A DNA stretch of 64,000 bases from JACCZX01 sp963801035 (lineage in GTDB: Bacteria; Pseudomonadota; Gammaproteobacteria; Burkholderiales; Burkholderiaceae_F). Location of the stretch: contig CAWDDF010000007.1 in assembly GCA_963801035.1 (NCBI GenBank), forward strand, positions 62,001 through 126,000. Direction: 5' to 3'. Of the stretch, positions 8,785 to 16,579 are shown one piece after another; position 1 is the first letter of the stretch; every line of letters begins with the position of its first letter. Below the pieces are notes generated by a model that saw only the letters and a list, made by a program, of their open reading frames with translations, ran no database searches and was not told where the DNA came from. Made by a program: the position numbers and the translations under genes.

Positions 8785-9303
8785 TCACTTCGTGGGTGAG
8801 GTCTGCGGCGGAGGCGCAGGTGCCTGCAGTGGCGGCGTCGTCGTGCGGCCGAATTCGAACTTGAAGAAACTGGGAACCGACAAGCCCGGGCTCATCTGGG
8901 TCGTGCCCAGCGGCTGCCTTGCTTCATTATTGGTCATCGAATAGCTGCGCGAGCTACCGGCAGGCGTGACAACCACTTCGCGGATCCGATTGGAAGTGCG
9001 GAACTGCTCGATGCGCGTCGTGTTGCTCAAATCCGGCTCGACTTTTACGTTGTCGGGATCGCCTGCGGGCTTCGGTTGCAGCGCTTCCTCAACGCTCGCC
9101 GGCTTGACCGCCTTCGCCTCGCGCTCATCGATCGCCTGACGTTCGGCTGGAGACAGTTCAATCGCGCGGCGTGGCTTCGCTGGCGTCGGCTTCGTCGCCT
9201 TTGTTTCGGATGCCGCCGGCATCGGTGGAGGCGGTGGCGCGGGAGCCTGCGCAGAAGCCATTGACGACAACGCCAGCAACACTGCCAATGCAACGATTTT
9301 CAT
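8785..9303 (-). CDS. DUF2782 family periplasmic/secreted protein
   Basis: This 172-residue protein starts at the ATG at 9303 with a signal peptide (MKIVALAVLLALSSMASAQA), followed by a Pro-rich linker (APAPPPPPMPAA). The C-terminal half contains TRIEQFRTSNRIREVVVTP and a final VPSFFKFEFG, the pattern I associate with DUF2782, a small beta-rich domain found in beta- and gammaproteobacteria beside polA and thrB. The function of the family is unknown. An upstream in-frame ATG at 9393 would hide the signal peptide and is less likely. Location: probably periplasm. Confidence 0.8.
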   Translation of the reverse strand: MKIVALAVLLALSSMASAQAPAPPPPPMPAASETKATKPTPAKPRRAIELSPAERQAIDEREAKAVKPASVEEALQPKPAGDPDNVKVEPDLSNTTRIEQFRTSNRIREVVVTPAGSSRSYSMTNNEARQPLGTTQMSPGLSVPSFFKFEFGRTTTPPLQAPAPPPQTSPTK

Positions 9304-9349
9304 CTGAGGCCTCGCACATCCGCGCCACGTAACTTCGCGCAGCCAAATT

Positions 9350-10087
9350 CTATAGATAAAGCATCTGTTCGCGTTCGCTCGCCGTTTGCGCAAATCCGCG
9401 CGCGTCGTAGAAATCGAAAATCGCGTTGACTACCGCCTCGCTGCTGTCGACGATTGTCATCATGTCGAGATCGGTGGCTGCAATCATGCCTTCAGCGACC
9501 AGCGTGTCGCGCATCCAGTCGATCAGGCCGCTCCAGAAGCGCGACCCGACGAGCACCAGCGGCATCGACTTGCCTTTGCCGGTCTGCATCAGCGTCAAAG
9601 CCTCTGACAATTCGTCAACGGTGCCGAAGCCTCCCGGCATCACGACGTACGCCGCCGCGTATTTGACAAATGCGACCTTGCGGGCAAAAAAGTGGCGAAA
9701 GCGGAGAGAGATGTCCTGATACGGATTTCCATACTGCTCAAACGGCAGCTCGATATTGAGTCCGACCGACGGCGATGCGCCTTCGTAGGCGCCGCGGTTG
9801 GCTGCCTCCATGATGCCGGGTCCACCGCCACTGATCACGGCGAATCCCGCGTCGGACAGCTTGCGCGCAATTTCGACTGTCAATTGATACATCGGCTGCT
9901 CGGGCGCCGAGCGGGCGCTGCCGAAGATCGAGACCGCGGGGCGAATTTCAGACAGCCGTTCGGTCGCTTCGACAAACTCTGAAATAATTCCCCATAAGTG
10001 CCACGATTCGCGCGCCTTTTGCTGCGTGGCACGCTCCGGCATGGTCACCGCGCGAAGGCTCGGAATGTTTTTTCGATGGTCGAGCAC
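9350..10087 (-). CDS. LOG family protein (TIGR00730-type Rossmann fold)
   Basis: This 245-residue protein belongs to the LOG / lysine-decarboxylase-like Rossmann family. Characterised members are phosphoribohydrolases that release free bases such as cytokinins from nucleoside 5'-monophosphates. The two diagnostic motifs are present: SGGGPGIMEAANRGA and MPGGFGTVDELSEAL. The N-terminus SIFGSARS is also typical. The gene diverges from polA, with 38 bp between the start codons if the ATG at 10087 is used. A later ATG (MPERATQ) would shorten it slightly. The physiological substrate in bacteria of this group is not known, so I give no gene symbol. Confidence 0.9.
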   Translation of the reverse strand: MLDHRKNIPSLRAVTMPERATQQKARESWHLWGIISEFVEATERLSEIRPAVSIFGSARSAPEQPMYQLTVEIARKLSDAGFAVISGGGPGIMEAANRGAYEGASPSVGLNIELPFEQYGNPYQDISLRFRHFFARKVAFVKYAAAYVVMPGGFGTVDELSEALTLMQTGKGKSMPLVLVGSRFWSGLIDWMRDTLVAEGMIAATDLDMMTIVDSSEAVVNAIFDFYDARGFAQTASEREQMLYL

Positions 10088-10125
10088 AGCGTTCTCCTGA
10101 TCAATTACACAACTTAACGAACAAC

Positions 10126-12852
10126 GTGAAAACGCTGCTGCTGGTCGACGGGTCCAGCTACTTATACCGCGCCTACCACGCGCTGCCCGACTTGCGCACC
10201 TCCAGCGGCGAGCCGACCGGCGCGCTTCGCGGCTTCATTTCGATGCTGCACGTTTTGCGGCAGCAGGTGAAAGCGGAGCACATAGCGTGCGTTTTCGATT
10301 CCAAGGGTAAAACCTTTCGCGACGATCTTTATTCCGAATACAAGGCGAATCGGACCGCAATGCCGGACGATCTCGGGCGCCAGATCGAGCCCATCCACGA
10401 AGCGGTGCGCGCACTCGGATGGCCGATCATAGAAATTCCCGGGATCGAGGCCGACGATGTGATCGCGACGCTTGCACACCGCGCAAGCGAGCAGCAGTTT
10501 CGAACGATCGTATCGACCAGCGACAAGGATCTGGCGCAGCTCGTCAACGAGCACGTTACGCTGGTGAACACAATGAGCAACGAAACGCTCGACGTGCCCG
10601 GGGTCGAGCGCAAATTTGGGGTTCCGCCGAAGCGCATCGTCGACTATCTGACGCTGGTGGGCGATAGCGTCGATAACGTCCCCGGAGTCGACAAGGTCGG
10701 GCCGAAGACGGCCGCCAAATGGCTGCACGAATACGGATCACTCGATGATCTGCTGGCGAATGCACACACCGTCAAGGGCGCCGTCGGGGAGAATCTGCGT
10801 AAGGCGCTTCCATGGCTGCCAACGGCTCGCAAGCTAGTGACAATTCGCAACGACTGCGATCTCGGCAAAGAATTCGAGTCGATCGAATCATTGGCCGTTC
10901 AGCCGCAAGACCTCGAGAAGTTGCGTGAGTTGTACGCGCGTTATGAGTTCAAAGCGTGGCTACGTGAGCTTGACGGGGCGGCGGTCGCCAAAGCTCTGAA
11001 TGAAGGTACTTCCGGGGCTGAAGTATCGTCGGCGGCGCTGGCGCGTCCCGACGTCGACTACGAAACCATTTTGTCGTACGAGCAGCTCGAAGCGTGGCTG
11101 GCAAAGATCGGCTCGGCAGATCTGACGTCGATCGTCACCCACACAACCTCGCTCGATCCGCTTGCGGCCGAGTTGGTGGGAATTTCGCTTTCGGTCGAAG
11201 CGTTGCAAGCGTGCTACATACCGCTGGCGCATCGTTATGCGGGTGCACCTAAACAGTTGCCGCTCGAAGATGTGCTCGAGCAGCTTCGGCCATGGCTTGA
11301 AAGCCCGCATCAGCGAAAGCTCGGCCACAACATGAAATACCAGATGCACGCGCTGGCGAACCGAGGCATCGAGCTCGCGGGCGTTGCCCATGACACCCAA
11401 CTCGAGTCGTATGTGCTCGAACCGCATCGCAATCATGATGTCGATTCACTAGCCGAGCGCCACCTGAGCCGCAAGACGCTCACGTACGTCGAAGTGTGCG
11501 GCAAGGGCGTCAATCAACTGTGCTTCGACGAGGTCGCCATCGACCGTGCGACGGACTACGCCGGCGAAGACGCAGAGGTCACTCGCGCGTTGCACGAAGC
11601 GCTGTGGCCGCGCATTGACCCCGACGAAAAATTGCGCTTCGTCTATGAACAGATCGAGCTGCCGACTGCACAGGTGCTGTTCCAGATGGAGCGTACCGGC
11701 GTGTTAATCGACCGAGCGAAGCTCGATGCACAGAGTCGCGAGCTCGGTGCCCGCATCGCAGAGCTCGAAGCGACGGCGCATGCTCTCGCCGGGCAGCCGT
11801 TCAATCTGGGCAGCCCCAAGCAAATTGGCGAGATCCTGTTCGGCAAGCTGCAGCTGCCGGTGCTGAAGAAAACCGCGAGCGGCACCCCGTCGACCGATGA
11901 GGAAGTGCTTGAAAAACTTGCGCTCGACTATCCGCTGCCCAAACTGTTGCTCGAGCATCGCGGACTTTCAAAGCTGAAATCGACGTACTGCGACAAATTG
12001 CCGATGACCGCCGATCGCGACAACCGCGTGCATACGAGTTACGGTCAAGCCGTCGCGGTCACAGGGCGCCTGTCGTCGAGCGATCCCAATCTGCAGAACA
12101 TTCCGATTCGCACGCCGGAGGGCAGGCGCATTCGGGAAGCGTTCATCGCGCCGCCCGGCCACCGAATCGTCTCAGCCGACTATTCACAAATCGAGCTGCG
12201 CATCATGGCGCACATTTCGGGTGACGCCGGCCTGCTCGACGCTTTCGGCAAAGGCGAAGACATTCATCGCGCAACAGCGTCCGAAGTTTTCGCGGTGCCG
12301 CTTTCCGAGGTGACAAGCCAGCAACGCAGTTACATCAAGGTGATCAACTTTGGACTGATGTACGGAATGAGCGCGTTCGGCGTGGCTTCCAACCTCGGCA
12401 TAGAACGAGATGCGGCAAAACTGATCATCGACCGCTACTTCACCCGTTTTCCGGGCGTGGCCAAGTACATGGAATCCACACGCGCGCTAGCGAAGCGCCA
12501 GGGCTATGTCGAAACCGTGTTCGGTCGTCGGCTGTGGTTGCCGGAGATCAACTCGCCAAATGGTCCGCGCCGCGCCGCGGCCGAGCGAGCAGCGATCAAC
12601 GCGCCGATGCAAGGCACGGCCGCGGACCTGATCAAGCTGGCGATGATCGCAGTGTCGAAATGGATCAATACCGAGCAGCTCGGAACGCGGCTGGTAATGC
12701 AGGTGCACGACGAGCTCGTGCTTGAAGTGCCCGACGATGAAATCGAATTGACAAGACGTCGCTTGCCAGAACTGATGTCGCGGGTAGCCGATCTGCGCGT
12801 ACCGCTGTTGACCGAAGTGGGCGTAGGGTCGAATTGGGACGAGGCGCATTGA
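10126..12852 (+). CDS. polA: DNA polymerase I with degenerate 3'-5' exonuclease site
   Basis: This is a repair and Okazaki-fragment-processing polymerase of 908 residues (GTG start). The N-terminal 5'-3' exonuclease is intact (LLVDGSSYLYRAYHALP; IEADDVIATLA; VGDSVDNVPGV). The polymerase domain is intact, with DYSQIELRIMAHISGD (motif A), the O-helix region RSYIKVINFGLMYGMS, and MQVHDELVLEVP (motif C). The middle proofreading domain keeps the fold but has lost key metal ligands. The residues aligned with E. coli Asp355 and Glu357 are Val337 and His339 (IVTHTTSLD), and Asp424 is replaced by Gln406 (NMKYQ). The third motif YAGED (Tyr478, Asp482) remains. Proofreading is predicted to be inactive. 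The stop codon overlaps the start of the next gene. Confidence 0.96.
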   Translation: MKTLLLVDGSSYLYRAYHALPDLRTSSGEPTGALRGFISMLHVLRQQVKAEHIACVFDSKGKTFRDDLYSEYKANRTAMPDDLGRQIEPIHEAVRALGWPIIEIPGIEADDVIATLAHRASEQQFRTIVSTSDKDLAQLVNEHVTLVNTMSNETLDVPGVERKFGVPPKRIVDYLTLVGDSVDNVPGVDKVGPKTAAKWLHEYGSLDDLLANAHTVKGAVGENLRKALPWLPTARKLVTIRNDCDLGKEFESIESLAVQPQDLEKLRELYARYEFKAWLRELDGAAVAKALNEGTSGAEVSSAALARPDVDYETILSYEQLEAWLAKIGSADLTSIVTHTTSLDPLAAELVGISLSVEALQACYIPLAHRYAGAPKQLPLEDVLEQLRPWLESPHQRKLGHNMKYQMHALANRGIELAGVAHDTQLESYVLEPHRNHDVDSLAERHLSRKTLTYVEVCGKGVNQLCFDEVAIDRATDYAGEDAEVTRALHEALWPRIDPDEKLRFVYEQIELPTAQVLFQMERTGVLIDRAKLDAQSRELGARIAELEATAHALAGQPFNLGSPKQIGEILFGKLQLPVLKKTASGTPSTDEEVLEKLALDYPLPKLLLEHRGLSKLKSTYCDKLPMTADRDNRVHTSYGQAVAVTGRLSSSDPNLQNIPIRTPEGRRIREAFIAPPGHRIVSADYSQIELRIMAHISGDAGLLDAFGKGEDIHRATASEVFAVPLSEVTSQQRSYIKVINFGLMYGMSAFGVASNLGIERDAAKLIIDRYFTRFPGVAKYMESTRALAKRQGYVETVFGRRLWLPEINSPNGPRRAAAERAAINAPMQGTAADLIKLAMIAVSKWINTEQLGTRLVMQVHDELVLEVPDDEIELTRRRLPELMSRVADLRVPLLTEVGVGSNWDEAH

Positions 12853-13589
12853 TGATCACGACTGATAGCGAAGGTCTAACCGCAGGCGAAGTGCAGATTC
12901 CAACCCGCGATCGTCAGATACCCGCCTACCGCGCGATGCCTGCCGGTAAGACCGGCCTGGCAACGGTGCTAGTCGTGCAGGAAATTTTCGGCGTACACGA
13001 GCACATCAAAGACGTCACGCGCCGTCTCGCGAAGCAGGGCTACCTCGCCGTCGCGCCAGAGTTGTATGTGCGGCAAGGCGATCCAACCAAGTACACCGAT
13101 ACCGGGGCGTTGATCAACGACATCGTCGCCAAAGTGCCCGACGCGCAAGTGATGGCCGACCTCGACGAAACCGCTGCATGGGCGGTGCGAAACGGAGGCG
13201 GCAAGTTGGGTATCACCGGATTTTGCTGGGGCGGAAGAATCGTTCACATGTACGCCGCGCACAATCTAAATCTCGCTGCGGCCGTCGCGTGGTATGGGCC
13301 GACTGCGCGTGCGTTCTGCCCCGGCGACCAAACACCGCTGCAGGTCGCCGCTCGTATCAAGGCACCGGTGCTTGGGCTCTATGGCGGCGCCGATAGCGGC
13401 ATACCAAATGACACCGTCGAGCAGATGGGAGCCGCACTGAAAGCGACAGGCAACACGCGGTCCGAAATGGTGATCTTTCCTGACATGCCGCACGCCTTTT
13501 TCGCTGACTACCGACCAAATTATCGTGACCAGGCCGCTGCCGACGGCTGGAAGCGGTTAACCGCGTGGTTCAAGGAATACTTGTCGTAA
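12852..13589 (+). CDS. Dienelactone hydrolase family protein
   Basis: This alpha/beta hydrolase is related to carboxymethylenebutenolidase. It has 245 residues from the ATG at 12852, whose first base is the last base of the polA stop codon, so translation is probably coupled. The triad is visible: nucleophilic Cys in GFCWGG, Asp in YGGADSGI and His in MPHAFF. VVQEIFGVHEHIKDV is the family's N-terminal motif, with the conserved Glu. No chlorocatechol or aromatic-degradation genes lie nearby, so the substrate is unknown and a general cytoplasmic esterase/lactonase role is the safe description. A terminator-like hairpin follows about 40 bp downstream. Confidence 0.92.
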   Translation: MITTDSEGLTAGEVQIPTRDRQIPAYRAMPAGKTGLATVLVVQEIFGVHEHIKDVTRRLAKQGYLAVAPELYVRQGDPTKYTDTGALINDIVAKVPDAQVMADLDETAAWAVRNGGGKLGITGFCWGGRIVHMYAAHNLNLAAAVAWYGPTARAFCPGDQTPLQVAARIKAPVLGLYGGADSGIPNDTVEQMGAALKATGNTRSEMVIFPDMPHAFFADYRPNYRDQAAADGWKRLTAWFKEYLS

Positions 13590-13629
13590 GCACGTAGGCT
13601 TGACAGCGCTGTTACGCTGAGTGAGCAAT

Positions 13630-13660
13630 AGGGGCGCACCTGGTAGCGCCCCTTTGATTT
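13630..13660 (+). terminator. Probable Rho-independent terminator
   Basis: A 7-8 bp GC-rich stem (AGGGGCGC / GCGCCCCT) with an 8-nt loop is followed by TTGATTT. It lies between the dienelactone hydrolase stop and the ZIP transporter start, so it probably ends the polA transcript. The T-tract is interrupted, so termination may be partial. Confidence 0.7.
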
Positions 13661-13672
13661 GATGCGACTCGG

Positions 13673-14443
13673 ATGACACTCAGCTACATCATTCTCGCCA
13701 ATCTGCTGTCAACGTTGCTTTCTCTTGGCCTCGCCGGCTGGTTGAGCTTTCGTTATCTCGGCAAGCTGATCGACAAGCTGGTGCCGGTATCGGCCGGGCT
13801 GCTACTCGCGACAGCGGTTACGCACCTACTACCGGAGGCTTTTCACAGCGAGGCCGATCCGTTTTCGTTGGGCTGGGTCACTCTGATCGGGATTCTCGGT
13901 TTCTTCTTACTCGAGAAACTCTCGCTGATTCATCACACGCATCATCACGAAGGCGATCTGCATCACCATCATCATGGTCACGATGCGCAGGAAGCAGGCC
14001 GTGGCGGTGTGCCGATTCTGATCGGCGATGCGTTTCACAATTTTGCGGACGGGGTAATCATCGCCGGCGCGTTTCTGGTCGACACCACGCTGGGCGTCGT
14101 CGCGACGCTTGCGGTGATGGCGCACGAAATCCCGCATGAAATAGGTGACTTCATGATCCTGCTGAATGCAGGTTTCACACGACGCCGCGCCTTCATGTTC
14201 AATTTACTTTCCGGACTATCGGCGGTACTGGGTGGCGTGATCGGTTACTTCGTGCTCGAGACGATGGAAGCCCTGCTGCCGTATGCGTTGGTGCTGGCTG
14301 CGGCGAGCTTTATTTACATTGCGCTGTCGGACCTGCTGCCCGAGATGATGCGGCGCTCATCGCTCGCGAAGTCGCTGCCTGAAGTCGGACTCGTTTTACT
14401 CGGTGTTCTGATTGCAGCCCTCGCGACTGGGGGCTTGCACTAG
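13673..14443 (+). CDS. ZIP family divalent metal transporter
   Basis: This inner-membrane importer of Zn2+ or related divalent metals has 256 residues. Hydrophobic segments are spread along the chain, and a His-rich cytoplasmic loop (HHTHHHEGD, HHHHHGHD) lies at about residues 83-103 between helices III and IV. The transport-site motifs are present: DAFHNFADG in helix IV and MAHEIPHEIGD in helix V. The ATG at 13673 follows the terminator of the preceding operon directly, so the gene has its own promoter or reads through. It converges on the sulfurtransferase gene, with 4 bp between the stop codons. Specificity among Zn, Fe, Mn and Cd cannot be told from sequence. Confidence 0.93.
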   Translation: MTLSYIILANLLSTLLSLGLAGWLSFRYLGKLIDKLVPVSAGLLLATAVTHLLPEAFHSEADPFSLGWVTLIGILGFFLLEKLSLIHHTHHHEGDLHHHHHGHDAQEAGRGGVPILIGDAFHNFADGVIIAGAFLVDTTLGVVATLAVMAHEIPHEIGDFMILLNAGFTRRRAFMFNLLSGLSAVLGGVIGYFVLETMEALLPYALVLAAASFIYIALSDLLPEMMRRSSLAKSLPEVGLVLLGVLIAALATGGLH

Positions 14444-14447
14444 CGAT

Positions 14448-15305
14448 TCATCCGCTCGCGATCGGACGCTTGGGATCGGCAATCCATTCGCTCCATGAGC
14501 CGCCGTACAGCGCAGAGCCGGGCAAGCCGGCGAGCTCCATGGCGAACACGTTGTGACACGCCGTGACTCCCGAGCCGCATTGATGCGTGACCTGGCTTGG
14601 ACTACGGACGCCAAGCAGCGCATCGAACTCGGATCGCAGAGCGCTCGGTGATTTGAAGGTCTGGTCCGAATTCAGATTCTGTTGCCACGGCCTATTGCGC
14701 GCGCCGGGAATGTGGCCGGCCACAGGATCGATGGGCTCTTCCTCGCCTCGATAGCGTTCCGGCGTTCGCGCATCCAGCAGTGTGCGATTCGAATCTTCGA
14801 GCCGCTGCAACACCTGTTGCACGTTCACGAGCGGCATCGTCGAATCGCTCGCCGTGAAATTACCGCGCGGTCTGATCGGGACATCGCGGCTGATCAACCC
14901 TGTCTCGCTCGACCACTTCGCCCAGCCGCCGTCAAGTAACGCGACGCGTCGATGACCCAACCAGCGCGCGAGCCACCAGAGGCGCGACGCGTATTGACCG
15001 CCCTGCGTGTCGTAGGCAACGATCTGCGTGTCGTTGTTGATGCCCCATTGTCGAAAAGTTTCAATCAGATCGTCGCGGCTGGGCATTGGATGTCGTCCAT
15101 TGAGCCCGGTCTTGGTGCCCGATAACTGCGTATTGATATCTGCAAACACGGCGCCGGGAATGTGGCCTTCCCGATAGGCGCGGATACCTGCATCGGCGTC
15201 AAACAAGTCGTGACGCACATCGACGACGCACCAGCGCGCATCGTTCAAGTGCTCGCGCAATTGCTCAACGCGAAGCAGCATGTTGGAGTATTCAGTGTTG
15301 TCCAT
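14448..15305 (-). CDS. Sulfurtransferase (thiosulfate / 3-mercaptopyruvate type)
   Basis: This two-domain rhodanese has 285 residues from the ATG at 15305. The N-terminal inactive rhodanese domain contains VVDVRHDLFDADAG and EGHIPGAVFAD. The C-terminal active domain contains TLLDARTPERYRGEEEPID and the catalytic loop HQCGSGVTACHN. A CGSGVT loop points to 3-mercaptopyruvate sulfurtransferase rather than thiosulfate sulfurtransferase (whose loop is CRxGxR/T), but substrate use overlaps in vivo. No signal peptide is seen in the chosen frame, so it is probably cytoplasmic. The gene diverges from xseB. Confidence 0.9.
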   Translation of the reverse strand: MDNTEYSNMLLRVEQLREHLNDARWCVVDVRHDLFDADAGIRAYREGHIPGAVFADINTQLSGTKTGLNGRHPMPSRDDLIETFRQWGINNDTQIVAYDTQGGQYASRLWWLARWLGHRRVALLDGGWAKWSSETGLISRDVPIRPRGNFTASDSTMPLVNVQQVLQRLEDSNRTLLDARTPERYRGEEEPIDPVAGHIPGARNRPWQQNLNSDQTFKSPSALRSEFDALLGVRSPSQVTHQCGSGVTACHNVFAMELAGLPGSALYGGSWSEWIADPKRPIASG

Positions 15306-15346
15306 CGGGGGAATTCTAAATCGCGACTGCACTAGAATCAGCACCG

Positions 15347-15640
15347 ATGAAGGCACCTGCTGTTGCAAACGCTCCTACTACTTCAAACGCGTCAGCCGAG
15401 TCGCTCGGGTTTGAACAGGCGCTCGACGAACTCGATGCGATCGTGCGTCGCATGGAATCGGGACAGCTGTCGCTCGATGAATCGATTGCGGCGTACCGGC
15501 GTGGCGCAGAGCTGGCGCGTTTTTGCCAGACCAAGCTGGCCAACGCGGAACAGGAAATCAAGCGGCTGGAAGGGGATCTGTTAAAGCCGCTCGACCTTTC
15601 CGAGCTGCGCGGTGGTATCGACAAGAGCAGTACGGAATGA
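15347..15640 (+). CDS. xseB: Exodeoxyribonuclease VII small subunit
   Basis: This is the small helical subunit of exonuclease VII, which degrades single-stranded DNA with the large subunit XseA (not in this window). The 97-residue protein has the family core FEQALDELDAIVRRMESGQ, LSLDESIAAYRRGAELARFC and LANAEQEIKRLEGD. Its stop codon overlaps the start of ispA (ATGA). The xseB-ispA-dxs order is conserved in many proteobacteria and supports an operon. Confidence 0.94.
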   Translation: MKAPAVANAPTTSNASAESLGFEQALDELDAIVRRMESGQLSLDESIAAYRRGAELARFCQTKLANAEQEIKRLEGDLLKPLDLSELRGGIDKSSTE

Positions 15641-16563
15641 CGTGTACCGCTGCCGTGCAGTCGCCGCCGTTTGCGGTGCCGCTTGACCTCTGGATAGCCG
15701 AGTGCGGCGCACGGTTTGACGATGCTGCGGAGCGCACGTTGCCGCCGGCAACAGATGTGCCAACACGGCTGCACGAGGCGATGCGCTACGCGGTGCTCGA
15801 CGGTGGCAAGCGAGTGCGGCCGCTGCTGGTGTACGCAGCGGGCGAGGTTACTGAAGCCGAGGGCGAGGCGCTTGACCGGGCAGCGCTCGCGGTGGAATTC
15901 GTTCACGCGTATTCGCTCGTGCACGACGACATGCCATGCATGGACAACGATGTCCTGCGCCGCGGGAAGCCGACCGTCCACGTCGAGTTTGATGAGGCTA
16001 CTGCGATGCTGGCCGGGGATGCACTGCAGGCGGAAGCGTTCAAGGTCATCGCGGACGGCGCTTTGCCCGCCTCACAAACTGCAGCGTTGATACGCGAACT
16101 TGCCCATGCCTCGTCGACGGCGGGCATGTGCGGTGGGCAAGCCATCGATCTCGCTGCCGTCGGAACCACGCCGACGATTGCCGAGCTCGAGCGCATGCAT
16201 CGGATGAAAACCGGCGCGCTGTTGAGAGCGGCCGTGTTGATGGGCGCACTGTCCGGCCGCGGGTCGTTGCTCACCGAGTGCACACGAGAGGCGCTCGGTC
16301 AATATGGCGACGCGATTGGATTGGCGTTTCAGATCGTCGATGATCTTCTCGATGTCGAGGCGAGCACCGCTACCCTCGGCAAGACCGCCGGTAAGGATGC
16401 CGAGCAGCACAAGCCGACTTATGTGTCGCTGCTGGGCGCGCAGGCGGCTCGCGCTTGGTCATTGCGCCTGCGCGCACAGGCGTTGCAAGCGGTCGATGGA
16501 ATCGGTAATAAGGCGCAGCGATTGCGAGAATTGGCCGATTTTGTTGTCTGCCGAAAGAGCTGA
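15637..16563 (+). CDS. ispA: Farnesyl diphosphate synthase (short-chain polyprenyl synthase)
   Basis: This enzyme condenses IPP with DMAPP and GPP to make farnesyl diphosphate in the isoprenoid pathway. The 308-residue protein starts at an ATG overlapping the xseB stop. It has the first Asp-rich motif HDDMPCMDND, the second Asp-rich motif QIVDDLLDVE, GGKRVRPLLVY near the N-terminus and the product-side HRMKTGALL. It is followed 16 bp later by dxs, which makes the precursor DXP, so first and later steps of one pathway are co-expressed. Confidence 0.95.
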   Translation: MTCTAAVQSPPFAVPLDLWIAECGARFDDAAERTLPPATDVPTRLHEAMRYAVLDGGKRVRPLLVYAAGEVTEAEGEALDRAALAVEFVHAYSLVHDDMPCMDNDVLRRGKPTVHVEFDEATAMLAGDALQAEAFKVIADGALPASQTAALIRELAHASSTAGMCGGQAIDLAAVGTTPTIAELERMHRMKTGALLRAAVLMGALSGRGSLLTECTREALGQYGDAIGLAFQIVDDLLDVEASTATLGKTAGKDAEQHKPTYVSLLGAQAARAWSLRLRAQALQAVDGIGNKAQRLRELADFVVCRKS

Positions 16564-16579
16564 CGAGCGTTCCACTCAA

